DNA of 10,024 nt from Gelatoporia subvermispora B (GCA_000320605.2 KB445797.1:1923396-1933419), one strand, 5' to 3'. Positions 1 to 8,337 are shown, counted from the stretch's first letter. Notes: generated by a model from the sequence alone, not told the origin. Numbers and translations: made by a program.

Positions 1-60
1 TCAATCAGAACCCCGCGGTGTGCTGGTGTGGCGCCCCCCAAGGCCTAGCCAGCCACTGAT

Positions 61-1200
61 GCTCTTCGCGACTGTCTCGTGCGTCCGCCTCGGATTCAGC
101 TAGCAAGACTCTGCCTCACGCGACTGCTTGCCCTCTCAATGATGCCGATTGACGTCTATAGACAGTCCACCCGCAGAGTGCTGATCGTGGAGCCGGGGCT
201 GCGAGTCTCTGTCTGTCTCGCGGTTAACGAGGCCGTCGTGCCGCGTCGTGCCTGCTGGACATGTTCCCAATAGAGTCTTGCTCATACAAGCCGTCCCGGA
301 CTCTGCGGCAGACACGCGATCTGGCTACGGGCTGCTTGGCAGGATCGATCAGAAACCGGCACGTGTCGCCGCCCGTCCTCGCTCGTCGGCGGTCGCTCGT
401 GCTCTTCGCGGCTTTCTCGTGTGCCTCCCGGCTTCAAAATCAGTAGCAAGAGCCGCCCTTCCTCCTCGGCTTGTCCGCCTGCTCGCAGATTCACGCGCAA
501 GTCGACGGGCCGGCGGGCTCTGGACTGCAGAAAGATGCTGACCGACGGTGCTCGGCTGAGACGGTGGCTCGTCCCGGGTTCTTACTGCTCGGGCTCCTGG
601 GCTGCGACTCTCGCGAATCCACAGCCCGCCTGGCAGAATCGACCGGAAACTCTGCACGTGTCGTCGCGCGTTCTCAAGACCTTGTCCGTCCCTGGTACTC
701 CCCGCGCCCTCCTCGCGGGTCGCGTTGGACCCGATCTGGTCACACTCCTTCCTCTTCCGGCTGGCCCGCATGCTCCGGCGACGCACCCGCAAACGGTGTG
801 CCCCGCACGCGTGCTGCGCTGCGCTCGATGCACCGGCGTCTCGCCCCACGTTGTGCTGCTCAGACGATTTCCCGAGCGTACTGTTCCTCGTGCTGCAGCA
901 GCTCTCTCGGGCTCCGGGCGAACGCGAAGACAAACCCCCGGAGAAGCTGCAGCACGCCACACACGCTCGCGTCCCGAGTCTCGAGCTCAGCCTGCCGCCG
1001 TGCCGCCTCGTGCCTATCGGGCACACCTGCCGAACAGGCTGCTCCCGTCGCGCAGTCGCTCTCCTGGGTCCTGGCCTCCTCGGTAGAGCCGAGTCCAGAG
1101 TCTGCTCGGCGGATCTGGCTCCTCGCACCACCGTACCGATCTGACGACTCTCGAGATCTCATGACCGCCCGTCGCGACTGTCTCGTGCGCCGCCCACCGA
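61..1200. repeat. Degenerate tandem repeat, unit about 300-340 bp
   Basis: Several stretches recur in order. gctcttcgcg.ct.tctcgtg (about 64-84) returns at about 400-420, each followed some 25 bases later by agcaaga. ggcaggatcgatcagaaac..gcacgtgtcgccg (about 338-372) returns as ggcagaatcgaccggaaac..gcacgtgtcgtcg (about 633-669). ccttcctcctcggcttgtccgcctgctc (about 454-482) returns as ccttcctcttccggctggcccgcatgctc (about 747-775). cgcgactgtctcgtgcg appears at 67-83 and again near 1174-1190. Copies are heavily diverged and the borders are uncertain. No coding frame tracks the repeat. Confidence 0.5.
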
Positions 1201-2049
1201 GGACACTCCCTGGACCGCCGCCGCTCTCCCCGAGTCTCTCGCTGCCGGCAGCTCTCCGTCTATGCGATCTACGACCTCGGCGACTGTTCCTCGGCCGCAC
1301 TCTCCTCTCCGCCGGATCGCGCTCTACAGCACCGCCCGACATGCTCGACGCGTACGCGCTGCCCCAACTCCGTACCGCGCCCTTCTGGTTGTCGCCGCCG
1401 CCAGCCCGACCTCGCGTGCGCCGCAGCGCACCCCCATGACTCTGCGGCCCGACTCTCCTAGGGCGACCGCCGACTGTATGCGCTCGCCGAACTGCCACCG
1501 CCCGCGCACGACAAGCCCCCGCCGCCGCCGACACGAACGCTCCGTGCTCACCTCGATGCCGTCGCCTCTCCCGTGCATACAGCGCGCTCGCCATATATGC
1601 GAGCCGTACCCGCCCCGAGGTCGCCGCCGTCCGCCACCCGCCCTGTCTGCCGCCGACCCGACGACCGCACCGATGCGTTCTGCACGACACCGACAGCGCC
1701 CGCCGCCACGAGGTGCTCGACGTCAGCGCGCTGAACGCGCGTCGGTGCGACCGCGTCACGGCACAAGAAGACGCCTGCGATGTGCTCGTTAGTAGCCGCA
1801 CGCTCGAAGAGAGGACCGCCGACGCACCACACCGGGTACTCGATACCTCGCCCGCATCGTGCTCCTGAGCGCAGCGCGGATTGCTGCGACCGCACGGCTG
1901 CGTCGGTGCGCGCCGTCGGCGCGAGGCGCGTCCTGTCGTGCGAGCCGGCGACAATGCGCGGTCGGGCGGCGGTGGTGGGTTGATGCTGTGTACCGTAGGT
2001 CCATTCATCTTGGTGTATATCGTGCTTGGGCTGACCCAGCCGGCGTGTT
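1201..2049. other. C/T-rich GC-rich stretch without a supported gene
   Basis: Very CpG-rich sequence with few stops in several frames on both strands, which follows from its composition. I see no motif, splice pair or RNA structure that I can support. Confidence 0.5.
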
Positions 2050-2095
2050 CTGTGAATAAATATATATCATCTTGTGTTCATTTTTCATTCGCGCG
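2050..2095 (+). promoter_or_regulatory. AT-rich island: TATA-like or poly(A)-like element
   Basis: The sequence tgaataaatatatatcatc sits in otherwise GC-rich DNA. It contains AATAAA (2055-2060) followed by a T/GT-rich run, so it could end a plus-strand transcript. It equally offers a TATA box for a unit starting to its right, where a C/T-rich tract (about 2160-2310) follows. I favour the second reading slightly because plus-strand introns lie downstream. Confidence 0.35.
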
Positions 2096-2257
2096 CTTCC
2101 TACCTCGAGGCGGGACGCCCGCCGTGGCTGTGCGGCGGCTCTCCGCTCAGCTGAGCGCCAGGGCGGCTCGCACGCTCTCTGCCAGCTCACCGCCGCCGTC
2201 TCGCGACGACGACCCGCCCGCGCGCTGCTCGTCTCTCGTTTTCTTCTCGTCTTGTTC

Positions 2258-2866
2258 TATGCTCGCTCGCGTTGTTCTGTGCCTGTATCTGTTCCCTCGC
2301 TCCCCGGCCCCCATCGACATCGCCCTGACGACGGCACTGCCCCGCTCAACGCGCACATCGAAGACCCGACAACACGACGCGCCGGCGACGAGATACAGCA
2401 GCCCGCCGAGGGAGGCTCGGGGCGGGCAGGAAGCGAGCACGCTAGGCACTGGGCCAGGGGCGCTGGATATAGCGCGGGCAGAAGGACGGACGGCGCGACG
2501 GGGGTGCGGGTTTTGCGCTGCGCACACGGTGAGTCCCCGCCGCTCATTCGCGCTTTCTGACGCGCTTCGAATAGATGCACGCGCGGGCCCGCAGGTCCTG
2601 CACGACCCGCGCAGACAGAATCGGACGTGGGCGGGCTCGCGACGGCGGGCCGCGATCGAATCTTCAAGTTCGACGCGCCCGCTACCACCCCGCTCCCGCT
2701 GCGCGTTGATGTAGCCCGCGACGCCTGACTCACACTCACACTCACGCAGCGCCACGCCGATCTGCGTCCCGCGCCGTGGTGCACGCCGAGCCGAGTCGTG
2801 CTGGAGCCCGGTCAGGCGCCGTCGCGCGTGCGCGGGCGGGCCGTGGACGTCGGACCGAGCTCGAGG
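2258..2866 (+). CDS. Possible small plus-strand gene, product unrecognised
   Basis: The first ATG after the TATA-like island and C/T-rich tract is at 2258. It opens a frame beginning MLARVVLCLYLF, weakly like a hydrophobic leader, then a low-complexity S/R/A/G-rich stretch. The frame reaches the donor ACG|GTGAGT at 2529 in phase 0. After the intron it resumes with ATG at 2575 and runs to TGA at about 2706, or through a second possible intron (2705-2749, with TGACTCAC branch and CACGCAG acceptor). A third possible intron (2867-2948) ends GACTACTAG. No domain is recognised and the composition is compatible with chance, so this is weak. Confidence 0.2.
2529..2574 (+). other. Candidate plus-strand intron, GTGAGT...AATAG
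   Basis: Donor ACG|GTGAGT, branch-like TTTCTGACGCG, acceptor CGAATAG; 46 nt. The same bases also offer a minus-strand branch and acceptor (GGACTCACC...GCGCAG), so strand is not certain. Confidence 0.4.
2728..2745. repeat. Short ACTCAC tandem repeat
   Basis: Three ACTCAC units in tandem directly before cgcag. They could act as stacked branch-like sites for an acceptor at 2749. Confidence 0.8.
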
Positions 2867-2927
2867 AGGTAGTACCTGCGAGCGGCGGTGCTCGGCGAGG
2901 ACGCGGGCGGGCGTGCCGGCGGCGCAG

Positions 2928-2947
2928 CTACTGACTACTGACTACTA
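2928..2947. repeat. CTACTGA heptamer repeat
   Basis: Nearly three head-to-tail CTACTGA units, ending CTACTAG|GTG. Each unit contains an ACTGAC branch-like core, so the block resembles a duplicated intron 3' end on the plus strand. Confidence 0.85.
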
Positions 2948-2999
2948 GGTGTCGCGGCCCGCGGGACGCTCGCTGTGCTGTCCCTCGCTGCTACCAACA

Positions 3000-4183
3000 A
3001 CTGAACGATGGACGCAAGCCCGCGCGTTCAGCGTAGGACGTCCACGAGAAGTCGGACCGCGACGAAGAGGGGCCAGCCAAACATAGCGACCGCCAGGCGT
3101 TCGCGGCGCCGAGAGCGTCGATTCGGACGCTGCACCGCGCCGGCGAGGTCACCAGGCAATCCCGAACACCGCCGGACGCTCGCCCTCCGTGTTCGCGCCC
3201 AGGGTCGAGTTTCGGAAATCGGCGCACACACACGGCTTTGCTGGCGCCGCCCGGCCGGTCTTCGATACGCTCCCCCCACGTCGCTGACTCGGAATCAGGA
3301 TACTGGGCCCGTATCTCACAACAGGGCGGCAATCTCACAAGGAAGGTGCCTGGCGCACCTCGGAAGACGTCTACCGCCGGCAATTACTCGCAGGCGCGGG
3401 ACGAGCGCGATGTGCTCGTCGCGCTGCCTTAGTGTTAATCAGAGAATACCGGGCGTGTACGGCTATTTCGCGGGCGGCGGCGCGTGCGCGGAGGCGGACG
3501 AACTAGGAGACGGAGCGCGAAGGGGCGGGTTTGCCAAAGTTGGAGCCCGCCACCCATTCACGACGCCGACGCTATGCGGGACAGGAGATTTCTAGCGCGG
3601 TAAGAAGCGTTATGGCGCGCTCGCGCTCGGCCCGCGAGCCCAGCCCTGGATTCCAAAGGACGACGCTCGTCGCTCACCGTCTCGGCGCGCCGCACAACAC
3701 ATTTCCGACGCATGTCCCGACCTTGCCGACTCGAAATCCGGATAGCGCGCCCTCAAGGCACACGGATCAGCGGGCTCGCAACGACGATCTGCGTCGCACG
3801 CCTCGGCCCGCGTGCACACGATCGACTTGCCGGGCTCAGCGCGGTGCTCCATAGCGGCCGCGGGTCAACGTCTCGCGCTGTTTGGCGCGCTCGGAATACT
3901 ATCCCGCCCCTCTCCGCCGGACATTCGACTTACCGAAAGTATAACAGACGGACCGAGTCCGCGGGCCCGGATATCGACAGTCTCGCAGTATCTCCGAGTC
4001 GACGGCCGGTAGCAGTCGTCTGGGCGCGCATGAAGGCGGCGACGCACGTCATGGACGGCATGCGTGCGCTGCCGGACGACGCCTGTGGGAATGATTGCAC
4101 GGGGCGCCTTGGCTCGCCGCGCTGGCGGGCTCGCGGACGGCAGACGAACGAGGACCGCCTGCGTGCAGCTCGGGCTACGCAGT
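3000..4183. other. GC-rich stretch without a supported gene
   Basis: Open frames on both strands overlap each other and match no family I recognise. A plus-strand frame starts at ATG 3008 after a ctaccaacaactgaacg context. Possible donors (minus GTAAGTCG at 3933, plus GTAAGAAG at 3600) have no convincing branch and acceptor. The stretch contains the duplicated segment described separately. Confidence 0.45.
3281..3752 (-). repeat. Diverged duplicated segment (two copies)
   Basis: Plus-strand gctgactcggaatcaggata (3281-3300) matches gccgactcgaaatccggata (3723-3742). On the minus strand both read as R-A-x-Y-P-D-x-E-S-A-x-x-G. A shorter trace, ctcggaatactatcc, lies near 3889. It may be a dispersed repeat or the relic of a repeated protein segment. 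Confidence 0.45.
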
Positions 4184-4207
4184 GCCGCCGCCGCCGCCGC
4201 CGCCGCC
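4184..4207. repeat. (GCC)8 microsatellite
   Basis: Eight perfect GCC units in a row on the plus strand (GGC on the minus strand). Confidence 0.97.
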
Positions 4208-4274
4208 TGGTTTCGTTTTACAATATAGCTACGATCCATCCGCGCCGCCTTCGAGCGTGCGCGGATGCATGTAA
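4184..4274 (-). other. Possible post-TPR exon start with poly-alanine tract
   Basis: Downstream of the acceptor at 4275 one minus-strand frame stays open and contains eight consecutive alanines preceded by Q (encoded by GCG repeats). Fungal Ssn6 proteins carry long low-complexity C-terminal regions, so such a tract is not out of place. I see no conserved motif here. The end of this exon and any stop or poly(A) site are not identified. Confidence 0.3.
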
Positions 4275-4339
4275 CTAGTAGAGTCAAAATAAAAACGTCA
4301 GTAAAGCTCGAGCAGATAGCCACGAGAAGCGCGACGTAC
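4275..4339 (-). other. Intron, GTACGT...CTACTAG
   Basis: Donor ACG|GTACGT, TTTACTGACG branch motif, a T-rich run and acceptor TACTAG; 65 nt. It follows the last TPR-like remnant (YFDAARL), so the next exon starting at 4274 would encode the region after the TPR block. Confidence 0.65.
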
Positions 4340-4482
4340 CGTAAGGGACCGTAGTCGAGCCGCGTCGAAATATGAAGTTTGCGGCGTCCGATCGTCAGTG
4401 TATTCGGGCGTCATATAATTCAAAGGCACTCACTAATGTAGATTGGCGGGATGAAGAAACCTCCGATGAGTCGATATGAACA

Positions 4483-4533
4483 CTGCAAATGACATTCAGT
4501 AAGTCAAATGTCGCAGTCGGATGAAGAACACAC
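4483..4533 (-). other. Short intron, GTGTGT...TTTGCAG
   Basis: The acceptor side is strong: TGACTTACTG branch-like motif, then ATGTCATTTGCAG. The donor G|GTGTGT at 4533 is a plausible partner and gives a 51-nt intron. The following exon opens TGT TCA, fitting the family motif FW|CSIG. Confidence 0.55.
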
Positions 4534-4605
4534 CGGATGGGGGCCTCTACGAGTTGGCTCTCACAGTCTCGCTTCGAGCTTCTTACAACTACGAAGCCGG
4601 GGATC

Positions 4606-4680
4606 CTATGTACGCGAGAATAAAGAAAACATGAGTACTAACTACCGCCAGACGCACAACACAAGGTGCCGAGTACTTAC
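4606..4680 (-). other. Intron, GTAAGTAC...ACATAG
   Basis: A consensus donor TAG|GTAAGTAC, branch-like GTACTCATG followed by TTTTCTTTATTCTC, and acceptor ACATAG; 75 nt. Together with the intron at 4755-4825 it delimits a 74-nt exon at 4681-4754. Confidence 0.65.
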
Positions 4681-4754
4681 CTAGAGGTGCTAGAAGCCCG
4701 CGGCGACTTTTGCTTGCATCTCGGCTGCAGCAGATCTCGAAACAATCTGACCTC

Positions 4755-4825
4755 CTGAATGAGGGGGAAATGCAAGTATGTGAGTCCTATCGACAGACCG
4801 ACAACATCTAATTCTGAATGCTTAC
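4755..4825 (-). other. Intron, GTAAGC...TTCAG
   Basis: Donor G|GTAAGC, branch-like GGACTCACAT, pyrimidine run TTTCCCCCTC and acceptor ATTCAG; 71 nt. It lies between the QIHARQQ segment and the AKV segment of the decayed TPR protein, where extra length must be removed. Confidence 0.7.
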
Positions 4826-5944
4826 CGGTAGGACCTTCCGACGACCGTCGACGATTGTTGCAATCCGGTGGCAACAGATCTGTTGTCTGGCGTGAATCTG
4901 GCCTCCTGGTAATTCCGGGTAGTCAAACCCAATCAAACCCTGTTGGGATAGGTTCCTCAGTGCTGTTCTACAGAAATAAATAAACTTGCAATGTATTGCT
5001 GAGCCCCGAGGCTCGAGCGGCAGGCACAGGTCGTCGAGGACGAGTGAGATGCGATCGGGCATCTCAGATCCGATCGCTACTGAACGCCTCGTAGCCGCTG
5101 GGAGGGCCGCGCAACATTGCAGCGTCGAAAGCATCGAACGCGTTATGGATACGCATACCGGGACCACCTCACGTGACAGAGGAGGTACTGAGTGATATGT
5201 AGTGCGAAGAAGGGAGGAAGTTGTGAAGGAGAAGAGGTGATGAGGCAAATGATCGGAATCAGGCAGCTATTATACCTCTGGGAGCATTCCTGCTCGGCGG
5301 AGACAAGGATCCGGCGTTATCACACCTGTTACCCATATATTCCCACCATGTGAGTTCCATCTGAAGGCCTGGATGGAAACAGATTGTGTTCGCTAAGCAC
5401 GGTGCTCGGGTGCAAGCCCAGAGGGATACGAAACACATCTTCTGACAGTTCTGACAATTCCGACGCACACGCCAGCGCGGAGACAGAGCGAGCCGATTAG
5501 CCGATGCGTGGAAGAGTGCCACGGCACACTTTGATGCGACGCTTTCGCATCTTCCTGTTGCAAATCCCGTTGCTCTCTGCTCGCACAGATCACGGAGAAC
5601 ATGCAGATTCTGCCAATGGCAGAATCCTGTAGTGCTCCGTGGTCTGTGCGAGTGCTTTGTCAGCGCTTCCTGGCACACAGGGATGTTATCCGTGTGTGTA
5701 CGTGGATGCCAAGACGTTGGGAGAGAAGCTCGGAGCAATTGGAGTACCTGTACAGGTAGGGTGGAGGAGAAGTCTCGAACTTGAAAGTGCACAACTGTTC
5801 TGTCCCTCGATCTTGTTGAGTTCATTACTGTTTAGCTTTCATATATTCTGAAAGCATGTTCCAACACAGTTCTAGATACATGAGGCTACTACATTCCGAG
5901 ATTCAGGCACAACTGGGTAATTAGGGTGCGGAATAATACATGGA

Positions 5945-6084
5945 TGCTCTCCGATAATTCTCCTTGATCCGAGCGATCCCTGTCACCTGTGTCAGCCTTA
6001 CAAGGGACATAGGGTTGTGACGCAGGGCATTCTCGTATGCCAACAAGGCATGCTCTAGATTCCCCATCTGTTCGGCAACACGAC
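5945..6084 (-). CDS. SSN6: Well-preserved first TPR exon of Ssn6/Cyc8-like protein (partial)
   Basis: This is the clearest protein-coding signal in the window. It reads R-V-A-E-Q-M-G-N-L-E-H-A, then a helix with LLAYENALRHNPMS, then LTQVTGIARIKENYRRA. This matches the family pattern W..IG..AE.MGD...AL.AYE.ALRHNP.S...LTQVAGIAR.KENY.KA of fungal Ssn6/Cyc8 TPR units 1-2, including the TPR small and large residues. Joining the upstream exon end ATAG at 6156 to this exon gives W-L-L-I-G-R-V-A-E-Q without a break, which supports the intron at 6085-6155. Downstream the expected EYFQRVL is replaced by SMYYSAP and a stop at 5923-5921. The exon's true end is unclear: a weak GTATTA donor at 5939 is one option. 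Confidence 0.88.
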
Positions 6085-6155
6085 CTGCAAATGGTAGTTA
6101 CTAGTGATCCAATATTAGTGTGCCCAAGTCTGATTGACACCGCAGGGTCACGGAC
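6085..6155 (-). other. Intron within TPR segment
   Basis: It starts GTCCGT and ends TTTGCAG, with a CACTAATAT branch-like motif; length 71 nt. Removing it joins TGG CTC CTG ATA G to GT CGT GTT GCC and restores the W..IG.VAEQMG motif, so this junction is supported by protein homology. The donor is non-ideal at its third and fourth bases. Confidence 0.75.
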
Positions 6156-6179
6156 CTATCAGGAGCCACAAGGTAAGTA

Positions 6180-6640
6180 CTGTCCAAATATTGGAGCCAA
6201 GTATACTGCTCAAGGTACCAATGCATTCATGTTCATGACGGGATTGCAGCCTATGTGCCGAAGGCTGTGCGGTGTTGAGTAGCACATTGCGAGCCATATA
6301 GGTAATGTCCGCGTCCCGTGGAAACCATTCTCACAGGCCAGCACTGATTTTCCCATGCCACGGACTCTGGAGCATACCAGTGCCCTGCGAGTCGCACTTG
6401 AGTGCATTTACCATGGTCTAAGCATATCTCACAGCTCAAACGGAATACCGAGAGGAGGATGAAAAATATTATGCACATTTTACAATTCCGAAGAGTGTCG
6501 AGAGTGCTAAGGTTAAGAGACATTGTCCGGAGCACCCATCAAAAATTCTAGACTCACACATCTTGAGGCGGTGCCGCAGTAAGTCCTACCACGGGCGGCG
6601 GGTGTTATGCCCTTGATCCGAGCGCGCCAAATATATTTGC
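6180..6640. other. AT-richer stretch upstream of the TPR exon, no identified gene
   Basis: One minus-strand frame is open from just after a TGA near 6324 to the W-L-L-I-G exon end at 6156. It could include the protein's N-terminal side (it reads ...NVLLNTAQPSAHRLQS...). It has no feature that I can match to the Ssn6 N-terminus. An acceptor at ...TTTGGACAG near 6180 is an alternative exon start. Confidence 0.3.
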
Positions 6641-6692
6641 TGGCACACCGTGAGACACTGAAATTTTATTTGTTTACTTTGTTCTGTGTCTC
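6640..6692 (-). terminator. Candidate poly(A) region on the minus strand
   Basis: The minus strand has AATAAA at 6670-6665 followed within about 20-30 nt by a GU-rich stretch (GTGTCTC, GGTGTGCC), the layout of a eukaryotic 3' end signal. It would separate the upstream spliced unit from the Ssn6-like gene. The same place also has a 7-bp inverted repeat (gagacac 6652-6658 with gtgtctc 6686-6692). A competing reading is an intron acceptor, AAATTTCAG, with a GTAAGTGG donor near 6857. Confidence 0.3.
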
Positions 6693-7185
6693 CAAACCCC
6701 ATCCCACCAACCTCACACTCACACCACACAACTCACTACAAGCACGCAAGCCTTTCGGCACTCTCATTACATTGGCAGTCCTATTGCACGGTAATCCTGC
6801 AGCATCCCACAACATCCTTGTTGCTTCGCGTGTGAACACACATGGGCCACTTACGCAGAGCACACGGATTCCGGCAGGGCAATCTGCTGTGCAACTCCAT
6901 TCGCTCGCGGGCCCAAAACGTCGGAGGTTCTTACTGAGGCGAGTCGTCTGGGTACGACACAGTGCGGAGGTGTCTGACAAACTTAACTCCGAGGCCTCCC
7001 TCGGTCTTGCCGCTTTGGGACCAGGGCGCATCACGTGCGTGCAGCTGTGCAATCGCAAGAGCGGGGGACAGCAAGTCGAGCGAGTCAAGTGGTGGGAGTC
7101 TGGCGCGGAGCGATACTGATTCGAGGGAGGTCGCGGTCGCAGCAGCGAGGACACAGGGCCTGGGATCTTCGTGGTCCACGGGCAT

Positions 7186-7256
7186 CTGGCAAATAATGGT
7201 GAGTCATTCGCGGGCTGCTCGTTGCAGCACAGTACGGAGACAGCTGACGAGCATAC
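7186..7256 (-). other. Intron, GTATGC...TTGCCAG
   Basis: Donor CAAG|GTATGC, branch-like ATGACTCACC, acceptor TATTTGCCAG; 71 nt. The next exon begins exactly with ATG at 7185-7183, which opens an 84-codon frame ending at 6931. Confidence 0.7.
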
Positions 7257-7558
7257 CTTGGGGTTCCAGGCACCATGAGTTCAGCGGTCTGAGCGCATTG
7301 CGGCACAAATCCGGTGGTGACGGCGACAGTGCGAGGGGAAATGGTCCAATGTGATGGCGAGGACGGCGGCGAGTCGAGTGTGATGTAGACGTCGCGAGGG
7401 CGGTGGCAACGTCATCATCGTGAGAGCGGGGGTGATGCGAGCCCACTGCCCAGCGGGTCTCGGCTTGTTGACAAGGAAGCCCGGAGGGCATCGAGCGAAC
7501 ACACGGCAGTGGCTCGGGCACGCGGCGCTCAAACGTGTCTTCGTCTCGGCACGAGCAG

Positions 7559-7616
7559 CTGCAACTGAATATGGTGAGCCTCATATACTGCGATTACGCT
7601 CGTTGGGTGCACTTAC
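7559..7616 (-). other. Intron, GTAAGT...TTGCAG
   Basis: Donor CCAG|GTAAGTGC, branch-like GGCTCACCAT, acceptor CAGTTGCAG; 58 nt. Its exon flanks are GC-rich while the intron is AT-richer, as expected of a real intron. Confidence 0.75.
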
Positions 7617-7844
7617 CTGGGCGGACCTAATCACGGTGTTCCTGGGCTGGGCCGTCGTCATCCCGTAGTCGTTCGTGGGTTTCAATCTTCGGCGGTTTTC
7701 CTACTGCGGCGGTCCAGGAGCTCGGCGGTCCTCGAATTCAGCGAGATCCGGCTTGACGGGTATCTAGCCGAGCCGCAATCCGAGTCGAGATTCGGACGTC
7801 CCGCGAGCTTGAGGGAACGTCCGGATGCGGCGACACACTAGACT

Positions 7845-7871
7845 TGGTGGTGATGGTGGTGGTGGTGGTGG
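7845..7871. repeat. (GGT)n microsatellite with one GAT interruption
   Basis: The plus strand carries two GGT units, GAT, then a further run of GGT units. On the minus strand it would encode runs of Pro, His or Thr depending on frame. It sits inside the minus-strand exon 7905-7617. Confidence 0.93.
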
Positions 7872-7905
7872 ATTGCTGAGTTGTGCAGCAGGTGCTCGGA
7901 AGGAT

Positions 7906-7965
7906 CTGTGCAAGGTAAGTACACGTCAGCAAGTATGCGAGCGACGGTCTAGAATGCAAGCTCAC
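7906..7965 (-). other. Intron, GTGAGC...GCACAG
   Basis: Donor TTGG|GTGAGC, branch-like TTGCTGACGTG, acceptor CTTGCACAG; 60 nt. Confidence 0.65.
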
Positions 7966-8227
7966 CCAATGAAGCGCAGGCTCGCGGCTCGTTCGCCGGC
8001 GCGAGCAGACTTGCACGCGTCATACACATGCTCGTGCTTGTGCTCGCGTTCGCGCTGGACGGTCGCGGGACGAGACAACTCGCAGTCAGCACGCTGCTGC
8101 GCTGTCGCGAGGCAGCGCCGGCAACTGCCAGCGATGACGCCGCCACTCGAGGACCCCTAGACTAGGGTTACGTCGGTCGGTGACTTGGACGAACACGACA
8201 GTTGCGTCGCGGCGGCGCTGGGAAAGG

Positions 8228-8298
8228 CTGAGGAGGGAAAACGAAGGTCAGTCAGCCCCGCCGCGTGCCGAACGAATCGCAGACACGCTAACACTCAC
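8228..8298 (-). other. Intron, GTGAGT...CCTCAG
   Basis: Donor AAG|GTGAGTG, branch GGCTGACTGAC, a pyrimidine tract TTCGTTTTCCCTCC and acceptor CAG; 71 nt. The best-formed intron in the window. Confidence 0.75.
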
Positions 8299-8337
8299 CT
8301 TGGTTGCACGTCGCGCTGGCAGTGCCGGGGGCGACAG

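Larger units (their letters stand above)
4340..6180 (-). pseudogene. SSN6: Decayed Ssn6/Cyc8-like TPR co-repressor
   Basis: Ssn6/Cyc8 is the TPR subunit of the nuclear Ssn6-Tup1 co-repressor, which is brought to promoters by DNA-binding repressors. Reading the minus strand downward, matches to the family's TPR block appear in the correct order. They are TLWLLIG (6174-6156), the strong first TPR exon (6084-5945), a stretch ending DLQ...HQ (about 5620-5510), WWEY...DNAGSLS (about 5350-5300), EAFSSDRI (5090-5067), QIHARQQ (4900-4880), AEMQAKV (about 4725-4705), SSKRDCESQ (about 4580-4555), CS..IGG (4482-4450) and YFDAARL (about 4375-4355). Spacing fits the family if introns of about 50-150 nt lie between them. 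After the first exon the matches need frame changes, added codons and in-frame stops (for example TAA at 5923-5921), hence the pseudogene call. The segments after the first exon were aligned by eye against family memory and are individually weak; their order is the main support. A diverged working gene or a poor-quality sequence are the alternatives. Confidence 0.68.

Noticed and set aside
471..1439. 322-codon open frame on the plus strand
   Set aside because: It runs through the degenerate repeat without keeping frame between units and has low-complexity S/R/P composition; it is best explained by base composition.
860..2008. Longest open frame in the window, 382 codons on the minus strand
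   Set aside because: It is arginine/serine-rich without any recognisable domain. It overlaps long frames on the other strand, as expected from CpG-rich, stop-poor composition, and has no start context or splice support.
5259..5825. 188-codon minus-strand frame overlapping the TPR remnants
   Set aside because: One continuous frame here does not look like any protein. The Ssn6-like matches fall in different frames within it, so it is an accidental open frame.
6037..6282. Plus-strand frame with faint resemblance to a Harbinger-type transposase (and LLGGDKDPALSHLL near 5290-5330)
   Set aside because: The pieces are in the wrong order for that family, lack the catalytic DDE context, and the same DNA is far better explained by the Ssn6-like exon on the minus strand.
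7199..7920. Plus-strand donor-like GTGAGT/GTAAGT motifs at about 7200, 7574 and 7914
   Set aside because: They are reverse complements of minus-strand branch or acceptor-side motifs (ACTCAC, GCTCAC, ACTTAC) inside introns supported on the minus strand, and have no plus-strand acceptors at a sensible distance.
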